Shown here: one piece after another, positions 1 through 5,810 of the stretch | Position numbering within the stretch: position 1 is the first letter of the stretch | Layout: every line of letters begins with the position of its first letter | Origin: Kiritimatiellia bacterium | GTDB taxonomy: Bacteria; Verrucomicrobiota; Kiritimatiellia; UBA8416; SLMC01 | Reading direction: 5' to 3' | Assembly (NCBI GenBank): GCA_007133745.1 | Contig: SLMC01000446.1 | Location: 1-7,648, forward strand | Length of the DNA stretch: 7,648 nt | The notes under the pieces: model-generated | The model's database searches: none | What the model was told of the DNA's origin: nothing | Seen by the model: the letters and a program-made list of their open reading frames with translations, nothing else | Made by a program: the position numbers and the translations under genes

Positions 1-200
1 TACCGCGCTCCACCCAGCACTGCTCGATCCTGCTGCGTCAGCCATTCCACATAGGTCTTGGCGTCGTTGAAGTTCACATACACCACCGGCTGGCGGTCGC
101 CGTTGAGGCTGTGGTTTTCATGGCTTTTCGAATCATGGCCGGGCTCCTTCTTCCGGTACTCGCCGTTTGTGACCTCGTACTTGCCCACCCACATCCGCAT
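1..200 (-). CDS. FGE-sulfatase (SUMF1-type) domain protein, fragment running off the left edge
   Basis: Reading leftward from an ATG at 200 gives about 66 residues beginning MRMWVGKYEVTNGEY, followed by HSLNGDRQPVVYVNFNDAKT and YVEWLTQQ. This is the early part of the formylglycine-generating-enzyme/sulfatase-modifying domain, where GKYEVTNGEY, HSLNGD-QPVV and the DA--Y-EWL helix are hallmarks. The family includes true FGEs, which oxidise a sulfatase cysteine, and many uncharacterised relatives, so the activity cannot be assigned. Oddities: the usual N-terminal segment with an MGS motif is absent, there is no clear Shine-Dalgarno before the ATG, and the expected RLPTEAEWEYA-like continuation is not seen before the window ends (DRAVLGGAR instead). 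The same frame stays open rightward into the end of the ketoacyl synthase gene without a convincing start. It may be a decayed or truncated copy rather than a working gene. The domain call is good; gene integrity is uncertain. Confidence 0.6.
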   Translation of the reverse strand, partial: MRMWVGKYEVTNGEYRKKEPGHDSKSHENHSLNGDRQPVVYVNFNDAKTYVEWLTQQDRAVLGGAR

Positions 201-255
201 CTGCGGACTTCGTTTTTTTCGCAAAACAACCGTTTTCTTAAGCGTCGGATACTGT

Positions 256-1461
256 TTAAGTCCTAACAAAGACCGCAGCCGCGTTGCATCCGCCGATTCC
301 AGCCGAATTCGTGAGCGCGACATGGACCGGATGACGGCGCTGAACGTTGGGTACGCAATCCAGATCGCACTCGGGATCGGGCTCGCCATAGTTGATGGTC
401 GGCGGGATTACACCGTCCCGGATCGTCATGACAGCGGCTATGCACTCCACGCTTCCGGCCGCGCCCATCATGTGGCCGATCACCGACTTGTTGGCCGTCA
501 CGGGAATCTCTCGCGCACGCGGACCCAGCACGGTTTTGATGGCCTGTGTTTCCGTCGAATCGTTGTGCCGGGTGCCCGTCCCGTGCGCATTGACATGATC
601 GACCGTTTCGGGCGTCAGCCCGGCATCCGCCAAGGCCATGGCCATAACCTCGGCGGAACCGGCTCCGTCAGGGGCGGGCGCGGTCATGTGATGGGCATTG
701 TTGTTGCACCCGTACCCGGCCGCCTCCGCAAACGGAAGCGCTCCGCACGCCAAGGCGCTGTCGCGCTCTTCCAGCAGAATCGCGCCCGCGCCCTCGCTGA
801 AAAGCGTGCCATCCCGCCTTTTGTCGAATGGACGCAGCTCGCTCTTGGTCATCGTCCGCAAGGCGCTCAGCCCGCTCCAGCAGTACGGAGTCAACGCATC
901 GTAACCGCCGATCAGAACCGCCTTGGCGCGACCGGCCCGAATCAAATTCATGCCGTACCCAAGCGCGGCGCAACCGGAACTGCAGGACAGCGACAACACG
1001 ACACGCGGCCCCGCAAATCCAAACCGGTCGGCCGCAAGATCGGCGCAGCGCATGAACCCATATTCCCGAAACGCAACCGCGTCGGCAGCGGAATCGCATC
1101 CCTCCCGAGCCAGCAGCGCTTCGCCGCGTTCGATGCCTCCGAAATTGGTGGCCAAAACCACGGCCACATCCGCGGGATCCAGTCCACGCGCTTTCAGGCC
1201 GGCCTGCGCCACCGCCTCTTCGGCCGCCGCGAGCATGAACAGCGTGGCCCGATCCGGCCTGTCGCGGTCTGTTCCAATGCCGGAGGGTAAAGGAACGTGT
1301 TCAATCTCGCCGCCGCGCGCATAGGCATAGCCGGCCGTATCGAACACCGTCAAAGGGCGAATGCCCGACCGGCCCTCGCACAACGCCGTCCAAAAATCCT
1401 GAACATTCAGCCCGACCGGCGTGACCGCTCCCATCCCCGTCACCAGACATCGTTTCGACAT
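256..1461 (-). CDS. Beta-ketoacyl-[ACP] synthase, FabF (KAS II)-like
   Basis: The product is 401 residues, the usual KAS II length, and opens MSKRCLVTGMGAVTPVG. Enzymes of this family perform the decarboxylative Claisen condensation of malonyl-ACP with an acyl-enzyme in fatty-acid or polyketide synthesis in the cytoplasm. The catalytic set is complete: nucleophile Cys160 in SLSCSSGC, His293 in VNAHGTGT, Lys325 in TANKS and His330 in VIGHMMGAAGS. The His-Lys-His spacing (32 and 5) matches E. coli FabF. The ATG at 1461 was chosen because a GGAGG lies 10 nt upstream (1472-1476); a 35-residue upstream extension is only the translation of an intergenic hairpin. The C-terminal gating loop reads NSAGIGGCN rather than the usual SFGFGGTN, so both gating phenylalanines are replaced (Ala387, Ile389). 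No ACP, ketoreductase or acyltransferase gene lies nearby. This suggests a specialised paralogue rather than the primary FabF, which is inference, so no symbol is given. Confidence 0.9.
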   Translation of the reverse strand: MSKRCLVTGMGAVTPVGLNVQDFWTALCEGRSGIRPLTVFDTAGYAYARGGEIEHVPLPSGIGTDRDRPDRATLFMLAAAEEAVAQAGLKARGLDPADVAVVLATNFGGIERGEALLAREGCDSAADAVAFREYGFMRCADLAADRFGFAGPRVVLSLSCSSGCAALGYGMNLIRAGRAKAVLIGGYDALTPYCWSGLSALRTMTKSELRPFDKRRDGTLFSEGAGAILLEERDSALACGALPFAEAAGYGCNNNAHHMTAPAPDGAGSAEVMAMALADAGLTPETVDHVNAHGTGTRHNDSTETQAIKTVLGPRAREIPVTANKSVIGHMMGAAGSVECIAAVMTIRDGVIPPTINYGEPDPECDLDCVPNVQRRHPVHVALTNSAGIGGCNAAAVFVRT

Positions 1462-1518
1462 GGAAACGCCCCCTCCAAGGCGGGCTGTCGCCCGCAAACC
1501 AAGTGTGTGGGTATGTGG

Positions 1519-1574
1519 GTTTGGGAGTGTGTGAGTTTTCACCCTCGCACTCACGTACTCACACACTCACAAAC
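1519..1574. repeat. Inverted repeat able to form a 17-bp hairpin (GAGTGTGTGAG / CTCACACACTC)
   Basis: Arms 1519-1535 and 1558-1574 are complementary at 16 of 17 positions around a 22-nt loop, with a perfect 11-bp core at 1525-1535 and 1558-1568. It sits in the gap between the cysteine-rich gene and the ketoacyl synthase gene, 58 bp upstream of the latter's start. No T-run follows the arms on either strand, so it is not a standard intrinsic terminator. It may be a leader structure or a repeat element. A related phrase, TACTCGCACACACTCTCA, occurs at 4301-4318 in another gap. Confidence 0.7.
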
Positions 1575-1619
1575 AATCACGCCTCCAACATCTTGTTTTT
1601 TCGGCAGGACAGCGTGATT
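1575..1619. repeat. 8-bp inverted repeat (AATCACGC / GCGTGATT) abutting the hairpin
   Basis: AATCACGC at 1575-1582 is perfectly complementary to GCGTGATT at 1612-1619 across a 29-nt spacer. It begins exactly where the 1519-1574 hairpin ends. The spacer contains a six-T run (1596-1601). A match of this length with this spacer can arise by chance. The direct adjacency to a strong hairpin is what makes it worth recording. Confidence 0.35.
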
Positions 1620-1644
1620 AAGCAAACAATCTTTTGTTCAGCCC

Positions 1645-1671
1645 CTTTTGCGCTTTTTGCGCTTCTTTGCG
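1645..1671. repeat. Short tandem repeat, CTTTTGCG-type, three 8-10 bp units
   Basis: Three consecutive units, CTTTTGCG (1645-1652), CTTTTTGCG (1653-1661) and CTTCTTTGCG (1662-1671), lie just past the stop codon of the cysteine-rich gene. On the transcribed strand this is a purine-rich GCAAAAA-type tract within 40 nt of the stop. It is one of several short-period phrase repeats in the gaps of this window. Confidence 0.65.
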
Positions 1672-1681
1672 GCTTTCAGGT

Positions 1682-2449
1682 TCAATCGTCGAAATCGGCG
1701 AGGACCACCCGGTGAAACCCTTCCGTATCGTAACGCTTGGTGCAGGCGTGGCAGGTATTGCAATCTGTTTCATAGCAGTTCCTGTGCACACGCACGGAGT
1801 ACTGATTGCGGAAGGATGCCAGACAACTCCGCTGGCAAAATAAGTAGCGTTCCTGAAACGTCCCGAACGCCACGTATTCCAAAATGGGCGCGCCTTCTTC
1901 CGTCGCTTCGGCCATGAAACTGTCGCACCAGGAACAGTGTCCGGCATTTTCCTTGGCGAACCGCTGCCGAGCTTCGCGAAGCTTCTCTTCGGCAATCGTG
2001 AAATCGATGCGCCGCACGGCGCTCCCGGCCAATTGGCACACGATCACATCCTTTTTGACGCACAGGACATAGCCACCCGCCACATTGTACACGCTGTCGC
2101 ACTGGATCGGTTCGCCATCGTTCTGATGCACCACGCACGCCATGAAATCAGGCCGGTAACGCCGAAACCAGCCGCAGGACGGACACACGGAGGAAAACAC
2201 TAGCGACTCGGTTCGGCTGCCGCATTCCGGGCAGCGCCCCTTGCGCATCACCGTCAAGTCGCGGAGATCGGCCTTGGCCGCGTCGCTAAGCGTGGCTTCG
2301 GCCGCGGTGCGGGCCTGATCCATCACTTTCCGGGTTTCGTACATGCCCAAATCGCCTACGCCCTCGAACAACGAGCTGTCCATGGCCGTATCCTCGCTCA
2401 GAATCTCGTCGTCCGTCCTGACGCCTTTGCGTCTTCTGAAAATTTTCAT
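1682..2449 (-). CDS. Cysteine-rich putative zinc-binding protein of unknown function
   Basis: The product has 255 residues. I do not recognise a named family. It has 16 cysteines in three groups. Residues 73-92 hold CPEC...CPSC, a typical zinc ribbon. Residues 172-209 hold C-x2-C, then C-x3-C followed by Phe213, a spacing like TRASH/treble-clef fingers. Residues 225-236 hold C-x4-C-x2-C-x2-C. Isolated cysteines lie at 105, 117, 130 and 138. The N-terminus is basic (KIFRRRK), then comes an acidic, helix-prone stretch; there is no signal peptide or membrane segment, so it is probably cytoplasmic. The ATG at 2449 was chosen because GAGAGGG lies 4 nt upstream; an in-frame extension to 2530 only translates the CGCGAAT repeat. 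Metal binding is inferred from cysteine spacing, and the last cluster could instead hold Fe-S. It is flanked by 277-bp and 220-bp gaps, so it is likely its own transcription unit. Confidence 0.8.
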   Translation of the reverse strand: MKIFRRRKGVRTDDEILSEDTAMDSSLFEGVGDLGMYETRKVMDQARTAAEATLSDAAKADLRDLTVMRKGRCPECGSRTESLVFSSVCPSCGWFRRYRPDFMACVVHQNDGEPIQCDSVYNVAGGYVLCVKKDVIVCQLAGSAVRRIDFTIAEEKLREARQRFAKENAGHCSWCDSFMAEATEEGAPILEYVAFGTFQERYLFCQRSCLASFRNQYSVRVHRNCYETDCNTCHACTKRYDTEGFHRVVLADFDD

Positions 2450-2471
2450 GATCCCTCTCTCCCGTTTTCCC

Positions 2472-2498
2472 CGCGAATCACGCGAATAAACGCGAATT
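2472..2498. repeat. Short tandem repeat, CGCGAATnAA, three 9-10 bp units
   Basis: CGCGAATCA (2472-2480), CGCGAATAAA (2481-2490) and the start of CGCGAATTGA (from 2491) follow one another directly. They lie 23-49 bp upstream of the cysteine-rich gene's start, where its promoter or leader would be. Immediately rightward, GAATTG and CAATTC (2494-2512) flank a seven-A run. Confidence 0.65.
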
Positions 2499-2531
2499 GA
2501 AAAAAACAATTCAGTATCATCCCATAGCATC

Positions 2532-2702
2532 TGGAATCATGGAATATTGGAAAAGTGGAATGTTGTAAATCATTGACAGCCAGAGGTCGTTTCTTTTTCT
2601 TCCGTTTGACGGTCGCGCAATGCGTTGCTCAATTTCCGACAGATGAAAGCGCCGTTTCGGCTTGATATCATTGTTCCAACATTCCTTCATTCCATTATTC
2701 CA
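2532..2702. repeat. Intergenic repeat module, copy A, with inverted TGGAAT / ATTCCA arms
   Basis: The left arm (2532-2560) iterates TGGAAT-like words and the right arm (2674-2702) iterates ATTCCA-like words. The left arm matches the reverse complement of the right arm at 22 of 29 positions. Between them is a core of about 110 bp that includes GCCGTTTCGGCTT (2651-2663). A diverged second copy, with the same left arm, a similar core and the same first part of the right arm, lies at 4353-4480. It fills most of the gap between gmk and the cysteine-rich gene. There is no open reading frame for a transposase. It could be a MITE-like or REP-like element, or a structured RNA. Confidence 0.6.
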
Positions 2703-2721
2703 TGGGATGACAGTGTTCCAC

Positions 2722-2748
2722 CTTCATTATCTTCGTTGTCTTCTGTTC
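2722..2748. repeat. 9-bp tandem repeat (CTTCnTTnT) overlapping the gmk 3' end
   Basis: CTTCATTAT (2722-2730), CTTCGTTGT (2731-2739) and CTTCTGTTC (2740-2748) form three 9-bp units. They include the gmk stop codon (2727-2729) and encode the protein's last residues (RRQRR). An intergenic-type phrase therefore forms the end of the gene. Confidence 0.55.
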
Positions 2749-3398
2749 AAAAATCCGCCGTCTCCGTGCCCCCGCCGTTGTTTTGTCTGATTTGCTTGTT
2801 GCATTTCGGCATCTTCAATTACCGACCGGAACCGGACGTAAGCCTGCTCGAGATCGTCATTGACCACCGTGCGTCCGAATTCGGATTGACGCGCCATTTC
2901 CGCTTCAGCATTGCGAATTCGGCGCTCAATGACGTCGGGGGCGTCCTCGCCGCGTTTTTCGAGCCGTTCCCGTAAAATTTCCAGCGACGGCGGCGCGATG
3001 AACACATCCAGAAACCCGTCGCGAATCGGATCGCCCGGATCGGCGCGCCGAACGGCAGCGCGGATCTGGGCCGCACCTTGAACATCGATATCCATCAGCA
3101 CGCTGCGTCCGCCGCTCAGAGCGGCCACCACCGTTTCGCGTTGCGTCCCATAGCGATGTCCATGCACGCGGGCATGCTCCAGAAACAGCCCGCGCGCGAC
3201 CCGGTCTTCAAACTCCGACTCGGTCAGAAAAAAATAATCGACCCCGTCGCGCTCCGCGCCGCGCGGCGCGCGGGTTGTACATGAAATCGAATACGCGACA
3301 TCCGCCCGCTCGGCCAGGAGCCGGTCGCATAGTGTGGTTTTGCCCGCGCCCGACGGCGCGGAAACCACGATCAGAAGCGGACGTCTGCTATTCGACAT
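2727..3398 (-). CDS. gmk: Guanylate kinase
   Basis: The product has 223 residues. It phosphorylates GMP to GDP with ATP, an essential cytoplasmic step of purine nucleotide synthesis. The P-loop APSGAGKT is at residues 14-21 with Lys20. The GMP-binding segment YSISCTTRAPR (36-46) and DGVDYFF (51-57) match the family, as does LMDIDVQGA. The lid segment EKRGEDAPDVIERRI is followed by EFGRTVVNDDLEQA. The ATG at 3398 lies inside the end of yicC (11-bp overlap) with AGG 6 nt upstream, so the two are probably translationally coupled. The body is canonical. The C-terminal tail, GHGDGGFLNRRQRR, does not resemble the usual ending and is encoded partly by a short tandem repeat. Confidence 0.97.
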   Translation of the reverse strand: MSNSRRPLLIVVSAPSGAGKTTLCDRLLAERADVAYSISCTTRAPRGAERDGVDYFFLTESEFEDRVARGLFLEHARVHGHRYGTQRETVVAALSGGRSVLMDIDVQGAAQIRAAVRRADPGDPIRDGFLDVFIAPPSLEILRERLEKRGEDAPDVIERRIRNAEAEMARQSEFGRTVVNDDLEQAYVRFRSVIEDAEMQQANQTKQRRGHGDGGFLNRRQRR

Positions 3399-4272
3399 TC
3401 TGCACCTGCTCTCTCATGCGCTCGAGCGTCGCCTTGCCTTGAATAACCAGCCGAGTCACCATCGCATCGTTCGCCTTGGATCCGACGGTATTGATTTCCC
3501 GGAAGATTTCCTGGCATAGAAAATCCATGGAACGGCCATGGGATTCGTCGGACGCCGTCAAGGTCTCCCACTGCCGGAAATGACTGTCCAGGCGATCGAG
3601 TTCTTCGGAAATGTCGGCGCGGTCGGCAAAAACGGCTACCTCGCGCGCCAGCACGGGATCCATGGGCGCGCAGTCGATCCCGGCCGACTTGAGCCGTTGA
3701 CGAAGCGTCGTCCGGTACTTCGCCACGACTTTCGGCGCGCGCGCCTTGATCTTGGACGCTACAGTCCGCAATTCGCGCAGATAGGCCACCATCGTCTTTT
3801 CCAAAGCGCGGCCTTCGGCAACCCGCATGGCGGCAAGACTGTCCAAAGCCTGCGCGAAAGCCTGCTCGACAAGCGGACCGATTAGCTCCGGATCAAGCGA
3901 GCCGACATCCCGCTGCACAGCCTCTCGCAACGCGACCAGCGTCGATGCCGACAAATCGTCCGGCAGCTTCAACCGCTTCGCCACGTGCCGCAACTCGTCA
4001 ATACGCTCGGCGGCAAGCGTTTCGTCAAGGAGTCCTGACGCGTGGCCTTTGGCATCGGCCGCCGCGATCCGCACCGTAACGGACAACTGGCCGCGCGACA
4101 CCTTTTGGCGCGCCAAAGCGATCAGACGCGGCTCCAGCGCCTGCAAGAAACGCGGCAACGCCACGCGCGCGTCGAACTGCTTGCGGTTCACCGATCCGGC
4201 CTCGACCTCGATCCGAACCCCCTGCCCCGCTCGCTCCCCCCGCCCAAACCCTGTCATGCTTTTCAAAGACAT
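3388..4272 (-). CDS. yicC: YicC/YloC-family endoribonuclease
   Basis: The product has 294 residues, full length for the family (about 290). YicC-family proteins are linked to RNA turnover and stationary-phase survival, and members have been reported to be endoribonucleases. The N-terminal hallmark MTGFGRG is at residues 6-12. The C-terminal block at about 243-294 is diagnostic: GRSMDFLCQEIFREINT, GSKANDA and the terminal REQVQNVE match the family's highly conserved end. The middle is helical and charged, as expected. The ATG at 4272 has AAGGA 9 nt upstream. The stop at 3388 falls 11 bp inside gmk. This yicC-gmk order is found in many bacteria and supports co-transcription. No defect is visible. 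Confidence 0.95.
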   Translation of the reverse strand: MSLKSMTGFGRGERAGQGVRIEVEAGSVNRKQFDARVALPRFLQALEPRLIALARQKVSRGQLSVTVRIAAADAKGHASGLLDETLAAERIDELRHVAKRLKLPDDLSASTLVALREAVQRDVGSLDPELIGPLVEQAFAQALDSLAAMRVAEGRALEKTMVAYLRELRTVASKIKARAPKVVAKYRTTLRQRLKSAGIDCAPMDPVLAREVAVFADRADISEELDRLDSHFRQWETLTASDESHGRSMDFLCQEIFREINTVGSKANDAMVTRLVIQGKATLERMREQVQNVE

Positions 4273-4352
4273 TACGGCATATCCTTGTTTCTACAACCCT
4301 TACTCGCACACACTCTCATACACGCAAATCAGAGCCATCCCACAGGAACGCC

Positions 4353-4480
4353 GAATGATGGAACATTGGAATTCTGGAATGACGGATACCAAGCGAATCA
4401 GTTTTTGCATCCGGGCATGCATTGCATTTTTCCCGTACACGAGACGGCGTTTCGGCCTTCAGTCATTATTCCAACCTTCC
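4353..4480. repeat. Intergenic repeat module, copy B, with inverted TGGAAT / ATTCCA arms
   Basis: The left arm at 4353-4381 is identical to 2534-2562 of copy A at 24 of 29 positions. The core and right side (4411-4480) align with about 2614-2685 of copy A, sharing CGTTTCGGC, TCATT and TTCCAAC-TTCC in the same order. The right arm then runs directly into the 21-bp tandem array. The module fills the gap between prfB and yicC, again downstream of a housekeeping gene. It has no coding capacity. Confidence 0.55.
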
Positions 4481-4546
4481 ACTTTCTACTTTCCACGCTC
4501 CACTTTCTACTTTCCACGCTCCACTTTCTACTTTCCACGCTCCACT
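4479..4546. repeat. 21-bp tandem array, 3.2 perfect copies, directly after prfB
   Basis: The unit is CCACTTTCTA followed by CTTTCCACGCT (21 bp). Copies at 4479-4499, 4500-4520 and 4521-4541 are identical, and a partial CCACT ends at 4546. The array stops 2 bp short of the prfB stop codon (4549-4551), so on the transcribed strand it is a purine-rich tract opening the 3' untranslated region. Each unit consists of two similar 10- and 11-bp halves. There are no spacers, so it is not a CRISPR. The identity of the copies suggests recent duplication or slippage. Confidence 0.9.
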
Positions 4547-4548
4547 GT

Positions 4549-5683
4549 TCAACCAGCCCCCTGCTCGCTGTTTTTCAGTGCGCGCTGTTTCAGCCAGGCC
4601 TCGATGAACAGGTCCAAATCGCCGTCAAGCACAGCCGTTACGTTCGAGGTCTCCGCCTTGGTGCGGTGGTCCTTGACCATCGTATAGGGTTGCAACACGT
4701 ACGAACGGATCTGGCTGCCCCAGGCGATCTCGCCTTTCTTGCCGTAAAAGCGTTCCATATCCTTGCGTTTTTGGTCCATGTTGTATTCGTAGATTTTGGC
4801 TTTCAGCATGCTCATGGCCTTGGACCTGTTCTTGTGCTGCGAACGCTCCGCCTGACAGGCCACCACGATGCCGGTCGGCGCATGGGTAATGCGAATGGCG
4901 GAGTCGGTGGTGTTGACATGCTGGCCGCCCGCCCCGCTGGAGCGGTAGGTGTCCACCCGCAAATCCTCGTCCCGAATCTCCACTTCGACATCCTCGTCCA
5001 GCTCGGCCACGACATCCATGGCCGCGAACGACGTATGGCGTCGTTTGTTCGAATCGAAGGGACTGATGCGCACCAGCCGATGCACGCCGCGTTCGGCCTT
5101 GAGATAGCCATAGGCCATGGGACCGGAGACCAGAAACGAAACGCTGCGCAAGCCGGCTTCTTCGCCCGGCTGATATTCGAGCACTTCCAGCGCGAAATCG
5201 TGATCCTCGCAATAGCGGCGGTACATGCGGAAAAGCATGGCGGCCCAATCGCAGGATTCCGTCCCGCCCGCCCCGGCGTGCAACGTAAGATAGACATTGT
5301 TGGCATCGAACCGCTCGGACAGCAGCGCTTGGAATTCCAAGGCGTGCACGGCCTTCTCGGCCTTGGCCAGAAGATCGGCCACATCCTTCAGCGCCCGTTG
5401 CTTTTCCTGCGCGTCGGACTCGGCTTCGGCCAAATCGAAAAGCAGGACGGCCTCCTCGACGGCGTCATGCGCTTTCTTGAACGGCACCACCACCGCGCGC
5501 AGCTTATTGGCTTCGTCAAGAACCGAACGGGCAACGGCGGGATCGTTCCAGAAATCGGGTGCGCCGGCCCGCGCATCGAGATCGGCTAGCGCTTTGGCTC
5601 GGGAAGCGACGTCAAAGATACCCCCGCATCTCTTCGACCTGTTCGTTCAACGCGCTCAGCCATGTCGGCATATCTTCTTTCAT
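4549..5683 (-). CDS. prfB: Peptide chain release factor 2, expressed through a +1 frameshift
   Basis: RF2 recognises UGA and UAA stop codons and triggers peptide release on the ribosome. The gene is in two frames. ATG at 5683 starts 23 codons ending ...MRGYL, followed by in-frame TGA at 5612-5614. A +1 shift reads GAC (5613-5611) and continues for 354 residues, giving 377 in all against 365 in E. coli. The stop-codon-reading SPF motif is at residues 207-209 (ISPFDSNKRRHTSF), and the catalytic GGQ at 252-254 (SGAGGQHVN), nearly the E. coli positions. SPF rather than PxT makes it RF2, not RF1. AAGGA sits 6 nt before the ATG. Starting at GTG 5493 would lose the N-terminal region, including DFWNDP. 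The frameshift makes synthesis self-regulating: low RF2 slows termination at UGA and favours the shift. Confidence 0.96.
5611..5625 (-). promoter_or_regulatory. prfB: Programmed +1 frameshift site of prfB (GGGGG TAT CTT TGA C)
   Basis: On the minus strand the sequence is GGGGGTATCTTTGAC. It contains a Shine-Dalgarno-like G-run (5621-5625), then TAT, the slippery codon CTT (5615-5617), the in-frame stop TGA (5612-5614) and a following C that weakens termination. It is almost the same as the E. coli site. The peptidyl-tRNA on CTT slips to TTT, and GAC (Asp) is read next. The reading frames on both sides and the RF2 homology after the shift confirm it. Confidence 0.95.
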
Positions 5684-5716
5684 CAGGCTTCCTTTCTATC
5701 GGGCATAATCGTTGGC

Positions 5717-5745
5717 ACACTAGCCGCTGCGCCAATTCTTTTCAA
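5717..5745 (-). promoter_or_regulatory. Candidate sigma-70-type promoter for prfB
   Basis: On the minus strand, TTGAAA (5745-5740) and TAGTGT (5722-5717) are separated by exactly 17 bp. The -35 box matches consensus at five of six bases. The -10 box matches at three, including the important first, second and last positions. A start near 5710 would give a leader of about 27 nt with the AAGGA ribosome site inside it. This is the best pair I found in the gap, but it rests on pattern matching only. Confidence 0.4.
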
Positions 5746-5810
5746 CTCTTTTCTTCCGCGTCGCCGAAACAACGAAGAAGAGGTTGACATCGTCGCGGAG
5801 AGACGCCATT

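Noticed and set aside
223..236. AAAAC-AACC-GTTTT hairpin downstream of the ketoacyl synthase as a terminator
   Set aside because: It is a weak five-pair, AT-rich stem with no T-run following it on the minus strand.
58..1290. 410-codon open frame on the plus strand
   Set aside because: It lies antisense to the ketoacyl synthase gene and gives an Arg/Gly/His-rich product with no family motifs; high-GC codon usage keeps the opposite strand open.
1462..1566. 35-residue N-terminal extension of the ketoacyl synthase
   Set aside because: It translates the CTCACACACTC hairpin into a Thr/His-rich string; the ATG at 1461 has a good ribosome site and matches the family start.
2494..2512. GAATTG-A7-CAATTC hairpin as a terminator
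   Set aside because: The stem is only six pairs and the homopolymer is in the loop rather than after the stem; it may be chance next to the CGCGAAT repeat.
1684..2530. In-frame upstream extension of the cysteine-rich protein to 2530
   Set aside because: The extra 27 residues translate the CGCGAAT repeat, whereas the ATG at 2449 has GAGAGGG correctly placed.
4479..4546. Possible CRISPR array
   Set aside because: The 21-bp units are directly adjacent with no spacers, and no cas genes are present.
4042..5589. 515-codon open frame on the plus strand
   Set aside because: It crosses yicC, repeats and prfB on the opposite strand; it includes translated tandem repeats and has no recognisable domain.
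5704..5709. CATAAT on the plus strand as a -10 box for the esterase gene
   Set aside because: The hexamer 17 bp upstream is CATCAG, which is not a credible -35; too weak to annotate.
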